Source of the DNA: Bryobacterales bacterium
Lineage (GTDB): Bacteria > Acidobacteriota > Terriglobia > Bryobacterales > Bryobacteraceae
Length of the DNA: 61,584 bases
NCBI GenBank assembly: GCA_016789905.1
Contig: JAEUQC010000189.1
Location: 1-61,584, forward strand
Direction: 5' to 3'
A program made the translations under genes and the position numbers. How positions within the stretch are numbered: position 1 is the stretch's first letter; the number at the start of each line of letters is the position of its first letter. Shown piece by piece: positions 1-7,755 of this stretch. Under the pieces are notes generated by a model. That model was not told where the DNA came from, searched no databases, and saw only the letters and a list, made by a program, of their open reading frames with translations.

Positions 1-95
1 ACCTGGCCGATGTGCTGCCGGGCTTGGCCGACCGGAAGACCTCCGAGATACCCGCCCTTACGCCCATGGCTTGGAAACTCCATCGCCAAGGCTAA
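1..95 (+). CDS. C-terminal fragment of an IS66-type transposase (cut by window edge)
   Basis: The third forward frame is open from the window edge to a TAA at 93-95. It encodes LADVLPGLADRKTSEI followed by PALTPMAWKLHRQG. The pattern (Y/H)LADVLP..LA......I..LTP.AW resembles the C-terminal element of IS66-family TnpC transposases (Y-L-x-D-V-L-P-R-L ... L-x-P-x-x-W). Only about 30 residues are visible, so the assignment rests on this short pattern and on the likely IS end that follows at about 141. It could instead be the tail of an unrelated protein. Confidence 0.45.
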   Translation, partial: LADVLPGLADRKTSEIPALTPMAWKLHRQG

Positions 96-141
96 CCCGG
101 CTCCCAGATTCCCGCAAGACTGGGGATCGCCGAACGGTTAC
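1..141 (+). mobile_element. Right end of a probable IS66-family insertion sequence
   Basis: Past the transposase-like stop codon, the sequence GATCGCCGAACGGTTAC ends at 141. Reverse-complemented it begins GTAACCGTTCGGCGATC, which resembles IS66-family termini (GTAAGCG-type ends known from that family). If so, the element ends at 141 and the bases from 142 (TGAGGACC) would be the 8-bp target duplication. The left end lies outside the window, so neither the inverted repeat nor the duplication can be confirmed here. Confidence 0.4.
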
Positions 142-253
142 TGAGGACCTCCAGGGTTCCCTGCAGGAATTCCAGATGCTCAGGTGGATTGTCTACGGTA
201 GACATGCCACCTATGCTAACACTCCCGCTGCCCAATCGGGACGGGACGCCGTT

Positions 254-1231
254 TCAGAGCGCCTGTTCCAAAACGTCGAAGGGCGACGGCGGCGGGCCTC
301 CGCCGAAATAGCGGGTTCTCCAGCCGGGCACCAGATTGCCGATCATCCAGAACAGGCCGGCGCCGTGTTCATGTGACCACGACCCCATGAACCCTGCCAT
401 GCCCATGGCGGTCTGCGGCCAGGGCTGCCCGGCGGGCGCGTTTTCCAGTTCAAAGCGGACTTGAACCCAGAGCGCGCAGCCCTCAAGAGACAGCCACAAC
501 GCTTCGGCCTCCGTCCAACCCGGCTGAAAGAAGCGGCGCTGCCGCTGACGAGCCAAAGCCAAGGATTCACGGGTTGCGGCCCGCGCGGCTGCGGCATCGT
601 TGGCGAAGACGGCCTTCTCCAGCCACTTCTTTTCGCGGTTGAAGATATCTACGTATTCGGCGTTGCCTTTGAAGGCGGTCTCGATCATGTCGTCGTCGGC
701 AGCGCGCGGCAGGTCGAACTTCGCCTGCAAGGCGCGCCATTGGCGAACGACCGTGAGAAAGTGAAGCGTGTGCGTGAATTCGTGCAACGCCAGGCTGTGC
801 CAGTGCTGGGTGGAGATACTACCCGCGCCTTTGGACCGGAACAGCGAAGGCAATGGGATTTGCACGAAGACAGCACTGTCTTTGCGGCCCCCCCGAGGCC
901 AGGGCTTGGCGGCCGCCCCGAGTTCGATGGGAATAGTCTCCCCGTCGGGCAGCCACACACCGGCGGCGGTATTGGCCACTCTGCGCACGCCAAGCCGGCG
1001 GCCCGCCCACCGCACCTCTCCCGCCGCGGTCACCGGCGCTTTCAAAACGCTACGCTGCGGGTTCACATGCCAAGCGTGATGCTGATCGTAAAGGACAAGC
1101 CACGGCAACGGCCGCGGCGCGAGGAGAAGTTGATTTCGGCAGGTACGCTCCCAATGATTCAGCAGCACCTGCATGTCGCCAATGGTTGGGTCTGGCGCGG
1201 CGAGGAGGGCGAAGAAGGATCTTCTGCGCAT
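254..1231 (-). CDS. Putative exported zinc-metalloprotease-like protein (HEFTH motif)
   Basis: This is a 325-residue protein of unknown family. It starts with a short basic, hydrophobic stretch (MRRRSFFALLAAP) that may be a weak signal peptide. The centre carries LHEFTHTLHFL, a textbook HExxH zinc-binding and catalytic motif. A possible third ligand is the Glu in SLEGCALW further downstream. The C-terminal third is Trp- and Gly-rich. The ATG at 1231 is preceded by a TATACA-like -10 about 14 bases upstream and no clear Shine-Dalgarno sequence. It stands alone, next to the IS remnant and a gene-poor stretch. Protease activity is inferred only from the motif; the substrate is unknown. Confidence 0.6.
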   Translation of the reverse strand: MRRRSFFALLAAPDPTIGDMQVLLNHWERTCRNQLLLAPRPLPWLVLYDQHHAWHVNPQRSVLKAPVTAAGEVRWAGRRLGVRRVANTAAGVWLPDGETIPIELGAAAKPWPRGGRKDSAVFVQIPLPSLFRSKGAGSISTQHWHSLALHEFTHTLHFLTVVRQWRALQAKFDLPRAADDDMIETAFKGNAEYVDIFNREKKWLEKAVFANDAAAARAATRESLALARQRQRRFFQPGWTEAEALWLSLEGCALWVQVRFELENAPAGQPWPQTAMGMAGFMGSWSHEHGAGLFWMIGNLVPGWRTRYFGGGPPPSPFDVLEQAL

Positions 1232-1438
1232 TGCAATGGAGAGAGTGTATACCTTGCGGAGAGGCCGGAGCCGTAGGAACGGGTCAGGGTTTGTCAGGCC
1301 GCGTGTACGTTCGGCGGTAACGGGACGCCATGGTGAACCAGTGACGGTGGTGACGGCAACCGTCTATTTCTGGCGGCTGGCGAGAGACGGGCGGCCGTAC
1401 AGCTTCAACCGGGCTCGCGGCGTGCTAACATCGGCGAC

Positions 1439-1597
1439 ATGAAGCGCACACCGCTCCCAGGCGCCTCTATGCGGCGCACGCCGCCCGGCGGACCGCGGGT
1501 GGCCGTCGCCTTTGCCGACGCCGGCGAACCGCCGACGTCCTGGCTACGCCGGCTGCTGTTGCGTCTGCGAAATACTTTCCAGGCGAAACATCGATAA
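1439..1597 (+). CDS. Doubtful small ORF, 52 aa
   Basis: ATG at 1439 opens a 52-codon frame ending TAA at 1597, starting MKRTPLPGASMRRTPPGGPR and ending NTFQAKHR. Its middle (VAVAFADAGEPPTSWLRRLLLRL) could form one short amphipathic helix. A TAACAT hexamer sits just upstream, as in other genes here with very short leaders. There is no recognisable family and no Shine-Dalgarno sequence, so it may be a chance frame. Confidence 0.2.
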   Translation: MKRTPLPGASMRRTPPGGPRVAVAFADAGEPPTSWLRRLLLRLRNTFQAKHR

Positions 1598-1720
1598 CGC
1601 GGGCCAACGGCAATCGCACAGGCAGGCCGAAGCCGAGATGGGATGGCGTGACGCCGGGCTGCGTTTGCCCTTCGACAGTGGGGGAGGACGCCTTTGTTGC
1701 TCCGTAGGCCGGAAAACTAA

Positions 1721-1815
1721 ACGAGCGGCATTCCGGCGTTTGCCACGACTTTCGTCGTTTGGGGCGCGCTCTCATTAGCCACCCGTTGGCAAGCTCTCGC
1801 CGGAATGCCGCTCGT
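1721..1815. repeat. Perfect 18-bp inverted repeat with 59-bp structured loop
   Basis: ACGAGCGGCATTCCGGCG at 1721-1738 is matched exactly by its reverse complement at 1798-1815. Inside, TTGCCA (1740-1745) pairs with TGGCAA (1787-1792), and ACGAC/GTCGT form a small inner hairpin at 1745-1758. No T-run follows, so it is not an obvious terminator. It could be a palindromic mobile repeat, the hairpin of a small RNA, or a protein-binding site. Confidence 0.7.
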
Positions 1816-1881
1816 AATGGGCGAAGGCCGCGAGTCCAATGTGGTACGCGCGGCCGGCCCGAAAGGGGGAATGGAGAAGGC

Positions 1882-1995
1882 TTAGTGGGGTTTCTTTTTC
1901 TCTTCCTTCTTGTGGTCGTCCTTCTTGTGGTCATCGGCGATGGCGCACATGGACATGAAGGACAGGGCCAGTAGAATGGTCGCAAACTTTTTCAT
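1882..1995 (-). CDS. Tiny secreted His/Lys/Asp-rich protein, 37 aa
   Basis: ATG at 1995 encodes 37 residues. MKKFATILLALSFMSMCAIA looks like a classic Sec signal peptide: two lysines, a hydrophobic core and a small-residue cleavage site after CAIA. The mature part would be only about 17 residues with repeated DDHKK and a KKEEKKK stretch, ending PH. An AAGGAG Shine-Dalgarno lies at 2008-2013, 12 bases before the ATG. The charged His-rich tail could bind metal ions or an acidic surface; this is inference. The complete signal peptide plus ribosome-binding site argue that it is real. No family is recognised. Confidence 0.6.
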   Translation of the reverse strand: MKKFATILLALSFMSMCAIADDHKKDDHKKEEKKKPH

Positions 1996-2333
1996 GGATA
2001 TTCGAAGCTCCTTGGGAATTGGCGGTCTGAACATCTTGCCGCTCCAGACTCATATCGCCAATTGGTCGCTGCCCTTTAGAACTTTTTTCCAGAGCGCCAC
2101 GGTACTGGGAGGAAGTACCAGGACGAACGGACGCCGGTCATAGGAACAGAAGGGGCAGGTACGGTATTCCCAGGTACGGGATCGGAAGGCACACTACCAG
2201 GCGGAGAACCCGTTTGCAGGACATCCTTTTGGTCATTCGCTACACCCGCCGCTGGATTCAATATGGCATTATTTCTCACGCTGTCATCTGCATTGTGATC
2301 GCGGCGGTGCGACAGACGCTAAAATAGTCTGAA
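1996..2333. other. Intergenic region of about 340 bp between divergent genes
   Basis: No supported gene. It separates the divergent 37-aa secreted protein and the 167-aa protein, and must hold both promoters. A TAAAAT hexamer at 2320-2325, eight bases before the next start codon, is the best -10 candidate for the rightward gene. Several short CAGGTACGG-like repeats occur around 2156-2180 without obvious meaning. Confidence 0.4.
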
Positions 2334-2837
2334 ATGCAATTGTTGCAAGCCGGCTCGCACCGCCTGGTGCTACTTGAATACGATTTGGAGGCACTGGCTT
2401 CCGTGGCGCAGCAGACCGATTTCCAAGTGGAGATCCAGGAGACGGCGCGGGCAGTGACGATGGACATCTGGACGGAAAAGCGCCAGGTGCCGTTGCTGCT
2501 GTTTGACGCCGCGGAACCGGCGAATCTGGGATGGTTTTCGCGCTGCCAATTTTATGTGGATGGCGCCACCGGGAACGTATTGCAGACCCCGATCAGCGTC
2601 GGCAACAAGCGAGACCGCGCGGGCAACCTGCTGCCGGACGCGCTGCGAATCCGGCTGGCAAAGGAAGTCCCGGAAAATTTCCGGCTGCCGGGCAGGCAGG
2701 CACTGAACGAGCAGGTGGTCTACGGGCTGCTGTTCAATTTGCTGCAGGCGCTGCAACAAGTGGGAGTGGCGGTGTGCGGCGGGCCCGTGTTTCAGCCGCT
2801 TTCCGGGCGGCGGGAAGTACCAAATCCGCGGGACTAA
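2334..2837 (+). CDS. Hypothetical protein, 167 aa
   Basis: No family recognised. The protein begins MQLLQAGSHRLVLLEYDLEA without a signal peptide or membrane segment, so it is probably cytoplasmic. The middle (DGATGNVLQTPISVGNKRD) and the C-terminal third (NEQVVYGLLFNLLQALQQVG) suggest an alpha/beta fold with a long amphipathic helix. The -10-like TAAAAT ends eight bases before the ATG, which would give a leaderless transcript. A bidirectional terminator-like hairpin lies about 140 bases after the stop, so it is probably a single-gene unit. Confidence 0.6.
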   Translation: MQLLQAGSHRLVLLEYDLEALASVAQQTDFQVEIQETARAVTMDIWTEKRQVPLLLFDAAEPANLGWFSRCQFYVDGATGNVLQTPISVGNKRDRAGNLLPDALRIRLAKEVPENFRLPGRQALNEQVVYGLLFNLLQALQQVGVAVCGGPVFQPLSGRREVPNPRD

Positions 2838-2979
2838 CATGCGTTACTAACTAGCCCGAACGGCGTAATTAGTACTTTTTCCGGCTGAATATCGAGACAA
2901 AATCCGGTTTCTATGGCAATCTGGAGTTGCCGGGAAGTTAGTCAGTCGGAGGATTCTCCCGGTTCTGTATCAAAAACTC

Positions 2980-3013
2980 GGCCGGCTTCCACTCTATGAA
3001 GCCGGCCCTTTTT
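2980..3013 (+). terminator. Bidirectional rho-independent terminator
   Basis: GGCCGGCTTC (2980-2989) pairs perfectly with GAAGCCGGCC (2998-3007) around an 8-base loop. TTTTT follows at 3009-3013, and AAAAA precedes the stem at 2972-2976, so it can act on both strands. It lies between two convergent genes. Confidence 0.85.
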
Positions 3014-3021
3014 GCGGTTGT

Positions 3022-4392
3022 TTAGCGGGTTTCCACCAGCGGGCCGCCGGTTTCCCGGACGAGCACTTCCTCTACTTCGGCGCGATAGGCGTCCAGCAGT
3101 TCCTGGGTTTCAGCCTCAAACCGCATCACCAGAACGGGCTGCGTATTGGAAGCGCGGACAAGCCCCCATCCTTGCGGAAAGATGACGCGGGCGCCGTCCA
3201 CGTCGACGATCTTCCTGGTTTGACGGAAGTGCGCGGCCACGCGGGCCACCACGTCGAACTTCGTTTCGTCTGTGGTCTCCAGCCGCAGTTCCGGGGTCGA
3301 AACGGTTTTTGGCAACCCGTCCAACTGCCGGCTAAGCGGGAGCCCGGCGTTGGCGACAATTTCCATCAGGCGGCAGGCGGCGTAGAGCGCGTCGTCATAG
3401 CCGAAATACCTGTCGGCAAAGAACATGTGGCCGCTCATCTCGCCCGCCAACTCGGCGTGCTCTTCCTTCATTTTGGCTTTAATGAGCGAGTGGCCGGTTT
3501 TGTACATGATCGGGCGGCCACCCAAGCGGGCCAGTTCATCGTACATAATCTGGCTGCACTTCACTTCGCCGATGAAAGTCGCCCCAGGCTTGCGGGTGAG
3601 AATTTCCCGGGCAAAGATGAGCATCAGCATGTCGCCAAAAACGGGGTCGCCGTTTTCATCCACCGCGCCGATGCGGTCGGAGTCGCCGTCGAAACCGATG
3701 CCGAGTTCGGCCCCGGTCTCCTTGACCTTCGCGGCCAGCATTTTGAGATTCGCCGGCACCGTGGGATCCGGATGGTGATTGGGAAAGCGGCCATCCATAT
3801 CGCCGAACATGGAAACAAATTCGCAGTTCAGACGGCTCAGTATCCGTTCAATCACCGGGCCGGCGGTGCCGTTGCCGGAATCGACGACAACCTTTAATTT
3901 ACGAGGGAACTGGAACTGTTTCACGATCTCATCGACGTAATCCGGGACGAGATCGAGCGTGCGATAGGATCCTACGCCGGAGGCGTAGTCCTGATTGGCG
4001 ATCATGCGGTACACCTCCTGAATGGCGTCGCCGTGCAGCGTGCCGGAGCCGCAAACAGTCTTGAAGCCGTTGTAATCGGAAGGGTTATGACTGCCGGTGA
4101 TCATCACGGCGCCATCGGCCTGGAGTTTGACCGCGGAAAAATAGGTTACCGGAGTCGGGACAACTCCGATGTCGGTGACGTGGCAGCCGGAGGCGATCAG
4201 CCCGTTGCGCAGCGCCAGGTTCAAGCGATCGCCGGAGAGGCGGCAATCGCGCCCGATATTGACCTTGGGACCGGCATTTCGTTGCAGAAAAGTGCCCAGA
4301 GCGCGGCCAAGGTGTTCAACGCCTTCACTCGTCAGGTCCGTGTCGGCAATTCCGCGAATATCGTATTCGCGGAAAATCGTGGATTTCAGCAT
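3022..4392 (-). CDS. manB: Phosphomannomutase/phosphoglucomutase
   Basis: Alpha-D-phosphohexomutase family enzyme interconverting mannose/glucose 6-phosphate and 1-phosphate, feeding nucleotide-sugar and polysaccharide synthesis. It has 456 residues from MLKSTIFREYDIRG, the usual length. The active-site phosphoserine is in TGSHNPSDYNGF (Ser101), the Mg-binding loop is DGDSDR (235-240), the sugar-binding loop is GEMSGH (317-322), and the C-terminal phosphate-binding loop contains RASNTQP. The frame stays open 55 codons upstream, but that extension overlaps the glycosylase gene and looks non-coding, so the ATG at 4392, one base after the glycosylase stop, was chosen. It is probably co-transcribed with that gene. 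Confidence 0.93.
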   Translation of the reverse strand: MLKSTIFREYDIRGIADTDLTSEGVEHLGRALGTFLQRNAGPKVNIGRDCRLSGDRLNLALRNGLIASGCHVTDIGVVPTPVTYFSAVKLQADGAVMITGSHNPSDYNGFKTVCGSGTLHGDAIQEVYRMIANQDYASGVGSYRTLDLVPDYVDEIVKQFQFPRKLKVVVDSGNGTAGPVIERILSRLNCEFVSMFGDMDGRFPNHHPDPTVPANLKMLAAKVKETGAELGIGFDGDSDRIGAVDENGDPVFGDMLMLIFAREILTRKPGATFIGEVKCSQIMYDELARLGGRPIMYKTGHSLIKAKMKEEHAELAGEMSGHMFFADRYFGYDDALYAACRLMEIVANAGLPLSRQLDGLPKTVSTPELRLETTDETKFDVVARVAAHFRQTRKIVDVDGARVIFPQGWGLVRASNTQPVLVMRFEAETQELLDAYRAEVEEVLVRETGGPLVETR

Positions 4393-4393
4393 A

Positions 4394-4918
4394 TCAATCT
4401 GAGGGTAACAAATGCGTGGCGACGAACCGCAGTGGCCAATCGGCGCAGTGGCGTATACCGATGCGGGGGGTAACCTGGATATCCGCAGGGCGCCAGCCGT
4501 GATCGTGGATTTGCAGCGGGCTCTGGGCGAGGAATACGGGGACGGCGTTGTGGGCACGGGTGATGCCGAAATGGCGGGTGAGCCGTCCGGGGCCGGAAAC
4601 GGCGGTCACCGAACGGATGAGCACGCAGCCGGGCGTGCCTTCCGGTTCAGCGGTGATGTTCAGGCACTCGTGAATCCCGTAGATAAGGTAGACGTAGGCG
4701 TGGCCGGGCGGGCCATAGATGACTTTGGTGCGGGGGGTGATGCCGCGGGAGGCGTGGGCGGCCTTATCGGACAGGCCGAGATAGGCTTCCACTTCGGTAA
4801 TGGGGGCGGCCACGCCGCCATGCACAAGCACCTTCCCAAGCAGCGCGCGGGCGACGGTCACCGTGTCACGCGCGTAGAAGGAGGCTGGCAGGATCGGAGT
4901 TGGGCGGCGAGGGCGCAA
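4394..4918 (-). CDS. mpg: DNA-3-methyladenine glycosylase (AAG/MPG family)
   Basis: Base-excision repair glycosylase that removes alkylated purines such as 3-methyladenine. The 174-residue protein shows the family core ITEVEAYLG (catalytic Glu44, intercalating Tyr46), AAHASRG (His55), a VYLIYGIHECLNI strand and GPGRLTRHFGI. The likely start is a TTG at 4918; an internal GTG is possible, because the conserved region only begins near residue 10. The stop is one base before the phosphomannomutase start, implying translational coupling. The promoter must lie in the 31-bp gap to the divergent thpR gene. Confidence 0.9.
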   Translation of the reverse strand: MRPRRPTPILPASFYARDTVTVARALLGKVLVHGGVAAPITEVEAYLGLSDKAAHASRGITPRTKVIYGPPGHAYVYLIYGIHECLNITAEPEGTPGCVLIRSVTAVSGPGRLTRHFGITRAHNAVPVFLAQSPLQIHDHGWRPADIQVTPRIGIRHCADWPLRFVATHLLPSD

Positions 4919-4949
4919 TGGGTAGACTAGGAGAAGTTACCACGCCACG

Positions 4950-5498
4950 ATGCGACTTTTCACCGCCATCGACATCTCCGAAGACGCCCGGGCCGCGCTG
5001 ACGGAGTTCGTCGCCCGGCTGCGGCCGGTGGCGCCATTCCGGTGGAGCCCGCCGGGAAACCTGCACATCACTACGAAGTTCATTGGCGAGTGGCCGCAAG
5101 CGAACCTGCAAACTCTGTGCCAGGCACTGCGCGGAGCCGCCAAGCCGGGTTCCCTGGAAATCTCTATTCGCGGCCTTGGCTGGTTTCCGAATCCGCACAA
5201 TCCGCGCGTTCTGTTCGCCGGTATCGCGGCGGGGCCGGGGCTGAAGACGCTGCATCAGGCGACGGACGCCGCCTGCGCCGCGATTGGCATTGCGCCGGAA
5301 GCCAAACCGTACAGCCCGCACCTGACGCTGGCACGAATCGCTGGCGCGGAGGGCGTGGCGGCAGCGCGCGGGCGGATAGCCGGCGCCCCACCGGCGGAAT
5401 TCGGCCTGTTCACGGCGCGCGCGTTTCATCTTTATGAAAGCGTCCCCGGCGGGGGCGGTTCCCAATATTCGAAACTGGAGGAGTTTCCGCTCCTATGA
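4950..5498 (+). CDS. thpR: RNA 2',3'-cyclic phosphodiesterase (2H family)
   Basis: LigT/ThpR-type 2H phosphoesterase opening 2',3'-cyclic phosphate ends of RNA. The 182 residues begin MRLFTAIDISEDARAAL, typical of the family, and contain both catalytic HxTx motifs: HITT (39-42) and HLTL (124-127), each ending a strand as expected. An AGGAGAAG Shine-Dalgarno is at 4929-4936. The stop overlaps the plsY start in an ATGA junction, so it heads a plsY-gpsA operon. The metabolic link to phospholipid synthesis is unclear; the pairing is probably only for co-expression. Confidence 0.9.
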   Translation: MRLFTAIDISEDARAALTEFVARLRPVAPFRWSPPGNLHITTKFIGEWPQANLQTLCQALRGAAKPGSLEISIRGLGWFPNPHNPRVLFAGIAAGPGLKTLHQATDAACAAIGIAPEAKPYSPHLTLARIAGAEGVAAARGRIAGAPPAEFGLFTARAFHLYESVPGGGGSQYSKLEEFPLL

Positions 5499-6100
5499 CA
5501 ATTTTGCTGCTGTTGGCCGCCTATTTGATTGGTGGCATTCCGTTTGGCTACCTGCTGGTGCGCTGGCGCACGGGCGAAGATGTGCGGGCGAAGGGATCGG
5601 GAAATATTGGCGCGACCAACGTGCTGCGAAGCTCCGGCCGCGCGTTGGGAATGGCCACGCTGCTTTTGGATATCGCCAAGGGCTGGGTGGCGGTATGGCT
5701 GATGGCCCGATACGGCAGCGCAGAGCCGCAATGGACCGCGCTTGCCGGCATTGTTGTGATTCTTGGCCATGCGTTCCCGGTTATGCTGCGCTTCCAGGGC
5801 GGCAAGGCGGTGGCGAGTTTCGTGGGCGCGTTCGCCTATCTGGCTCCGCTGCCGCTTCTGGCAATCACCATAGTCTTTGTGGCCGTCGTCGCCGCCACGC
5901 GTTTCATCTCGCTGGGTTCGATTGTCGGCGCCGGGCTGTTTCCGTTTGCTGTCTGGATGATCGACCATCCGGATACGCCGCTTGTGCTGGCGGCCTTGGC
6001 CGGGGGGATATTCATCATCTGGCGCCACAAAGCCAACATCGGCCGTCTGCGCGCGGGCACCGAAAACGTCTTCCGGTTTGGAAAGAAGAAGGCGGCTTAG
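5495..6100 (+). CDS. plsY: Glycerol-3-phosphate acyltransferase PlsY
   Basis: Inner-membrane enzyme transferring an acyl group from acyl-phosphate to glycerol 3-phosphate, the first step of phospholipid synthesis. The 201 residues match the family length. Conserved motifs are IPFGY (15-19), GSGNIGATN (34-42) and GHAFPVMLRFQGGKAVA in the middle. At least five hydrophobic segments are visible. It overlaps thpR by four bases and is followed without a gap by gpsA, which makes its substrate, so the pair forms a functional operon. Confidence 0.95.
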   Translation: MTILLLLAAYLIGGIPFGYLLVRWRTGEDVRAKGSGNIGATNVLRSSGRALGMATLLLDIAKGWVAVWLMARYGSAEPQWTALAGIVVILGHAFPVMLRFQGGKAVASFVGAFAYLAPLPLLAITIVFVAVVAATRFISLGSIVGAGLFPFAVWMIDHPDTPLVLAALAGGIFIIWRHKANIGRLRAGTENVFRFGKKKAA

Positions 6101-7099
6101 ATGGAACAGAACCGGCTGACGGTGCTGGGCGGAGGAAGCTGGGGCACGGCGCTGGCCATGGTGCTGGCTCCGCGTTACGCGCGGGTAAGCCAGTGGACAT
6201 ACGAGGCCGACCTGGCGCAGGAGATGGCGGCGGGGCGTGAGAACAAAGTGTTTCTTCCTGGCTTCCGGCTGCCGCCGAATATTGATGTAACCAGTTCGCT
6301 GGAAGAGAGCCTGCGCGGCGCCAATATGGTGCTGGGTGTCATGCCGAGCACGGTTCTGCGCCAGGTGTATTCCGACGCCAAGGCGTTCATCCCGCCCCAC
6401 GTTCCCATCGTCAGCGCGACAAAGGGCATTGAGCGCGGCACGCAGAAGCGCATGAGCGAGATCATCGCCGAGGTGACCGGGCACAGCCGCATTGCGGTGC
6501 TGAGCGGGCCGTCGTTCGCGCGGGAAGTCGCCCGCGGCGAGCCGACACTGGTGGTGGTGGCGGCGTTGGAAAAAGCACTTTGTGATGAAGTGCAGCGGGC
6601 GTTCACCGGGCCGACGTTTCGAATGTACACAAGCCTCGACCCGGTTGGGGCGGAGATCGGCGCGGCCCTGAAAAACGTCATCGCCATTGCCGCGGGCATC
6701 TGCCATGGCCTCGGCTTGGGATCGAACGCCATGGCGGCGTTGATCACCCGCGGGCTGGCCGAAATCACCCGCCTTGCGGTCTCGATGGGCGGGAAGCCGT
6801 CCACACTTGCCGGTCTAGCGGGCCTGGGCGATCTGATTTTAACTTGCACCGGTGAACTCAGCCGGAACCGGCGTGTGGGAGTTGAGTTGTCTAAGGGTAA
6901 GTCCCTGGAGCAGATTACGAGCGGGATGCGAATGATCGCCGAGGGCGTGGAAAACACCTATTCGGCGGTGGAATTGGCACGCCGGCAAGGGATTTCGATG
7001 CCGATCGCGGAGACGTTGCACGCGATTTTTGCGCATGGAAAGAGCCCGCACGACGCCCTTCGGGAACTGATGGAGCGGCCGGCGGGGGCCGAGGCGTGA
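6101..7099 (+). CDS. gpsA: NAD(P)-dependent glycerol-3-phosphate dehydrogenase
   Basis: Cytoplasmic enzyme reducing dihydroxyacetone phosphate to sn-glycerol 3-phosphate, the substrate of PlsY encoded directly upstream. The 332 residues carry the Rossmann motif GGGSWGTALA (10-19), the ATKGIE segment, SGPSFA, and the catalytic lysine in GAALKNVIAIAAG (Lys191). LAGLGDLILTC and SRNRRVG are also classic GpsA signatures. The ATG directly follows the plsY stop. The next gene starts about 20 bases after the stop and may have its own promoter. Confidence 0.96.
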   Translation: MEQNRLTVLGGGSWGTALAMVLAPRYARVSQWTYEADLAQEMAAGRENKVFLPGFRLPPNIDVTSSLEESLRGANMVLGVMPSTVLRQVYSDAKAFIPPHVPIVSATKGIERGTQKRMSEIIAEVTGHSRIAVLSGPSFAREVARGEPTLVVVAALEKALCDEVQRAFTGPTFRMYTSLDPVGAEIGAALKNVIAIAAGICHGLGLGSNAMAALITRGLAEITRLAVSMGGKPSTLAGLAGLGDLILTCTGELSRNRRVGVELSKGKSLEQITSGMRMIAEGVENTYSAVELARRQGISMPIAETLHAIFAHGKSPHDALRELMERPAGAEA

Positions 7100-7119
7100 T
7101 ACAGGTTAACTAAGTGCTT

Positions 7120-7740
7120 ATGTCGCCGCAACCTTTGCCGGACGATCGTGTTCAAGAAAACATGATGGCCGTTGCGACACTCGAGCGGGACGCGGAGTTG
7201 ATGCTCCGGGTACGCGAGGGAGACACGGAAAGCTTCGCCCTGTTGCTGGAGCGGCACCGTTCCCCGGTGATCCATTTCCTGTTCCGGATGGTGCAGAACC
7301 AATCGGTAGCCGAGGAACTGGCGCAGGAGGTGTTCCTGCGGGTGTACCGGAGCCGCGCGAATTACGAACCGACAGCGAAATTCACGACGTGGCTGTTTCG
7401 AATCGCCAGCCATCTAGCGCTGAACTGGATCCGGGACCGGCGGCACGAACGAGGGCAGGAGAGCCTGGACCAGGAAACGGCGGACGGCATGGTGCGCCAG
7501 GTTTCCGACCGGGGAATGTCGAAAGAGCAGGCGATGGTGCGGGAATCGAAGTTCGAAGAGATACGACGCGCGATTCAGGGCCTGCCGGAGAAACAGAAAG
7601 CAGCCGTGCTGATGCATAAGTACGAGGAGATGGAGTATTCTCAAATCGCAGCCGTATTAGAGTGTTCTGAATCAGCGGTAAAGTCGCTGTTATTTCGTGC
7701 GTATGAAACACTGCGCGCCCGCTTGGCGCACATGGCATAA
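7120..7740 (+). CDS. ECF-type RNA polymerase sigma factor
   Basis: Extracytoplasmic-function sigma-70 factor of about 206 residues. Region 2 is visible as HFLFRMVQNQSVAEELAQEVFLRVY with FTTWLFRIASHLALNWIRD. Region 4 carries LPEKQKAAVLMHKYEEMEYSQIA and ALECSESAVKSLLFRAYETLR-like helix-turn-helix residues. Possible starts are GTG 7114, ATG 7120 and ATG 7162. A TAACTA hexamer at 7107-7112 would place transcription start at about 7120, so the ATG at 7120 was preferred, with a leaderless transcript. A zinc-finger anti-sigma gene follows 15 bases later, the usual regulatory pair. Confidence 0.92.
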   Translation: MSPQPLPDDRVQENMMAVATLERDAELMLRVREGDTESFALLLERHRSPVIHFLFRMVQNQSVAEELAQEVFLRVYRSRANYEPTAKFTTWLFRIASHLALNWIRDRRHERGQESLDQETADGMVRQVSDRGMSKEQAMVRESKFEEIRRAIQGLPEKQKAAVLMHKYEEMEYSQIAAVLECSESAVKSLLFRAYETLRARLAHMA

Positions 7741-7755
7741 AGGGGGAATGGGACC

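Larger units (their letters stand above)
1232..1881. other. Gene-poor stretch of about 650 bp
   Basis: No convincing gene was found here. Open frames on both strands have arginine- and proline-rich translations typical of non-coding frames in GC-rich DNA. The only structure seen is the long inverted repeat at 1721-1815 and one weak small ORF at 1439-1597. Confidence 0.5.

Noticed and set aside
1467..1985. 172-codon minus-strand frame near the inverted repeat
   Set aside because: It is rich in Arg, Pro and Thr with no motif, and it overlaps the better-supported 37-residue secreted peptide in another frame.
2845..2874. TACTAA and TTAGTA half-sites resembling the BlaI operator
   Set aside because: The spacing of about 18 bp is far from the contiguous palindrome at 57557-57572, and no promoter is nearby.
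4393..4557. N-terminal extension of the phosphomannomutase by 55 residues
   Set aside because: It overlaps the glycosylase coding region and its sequence is unlike the family N-terminus; MLKSTIFREYDIRG is the normal beginning.
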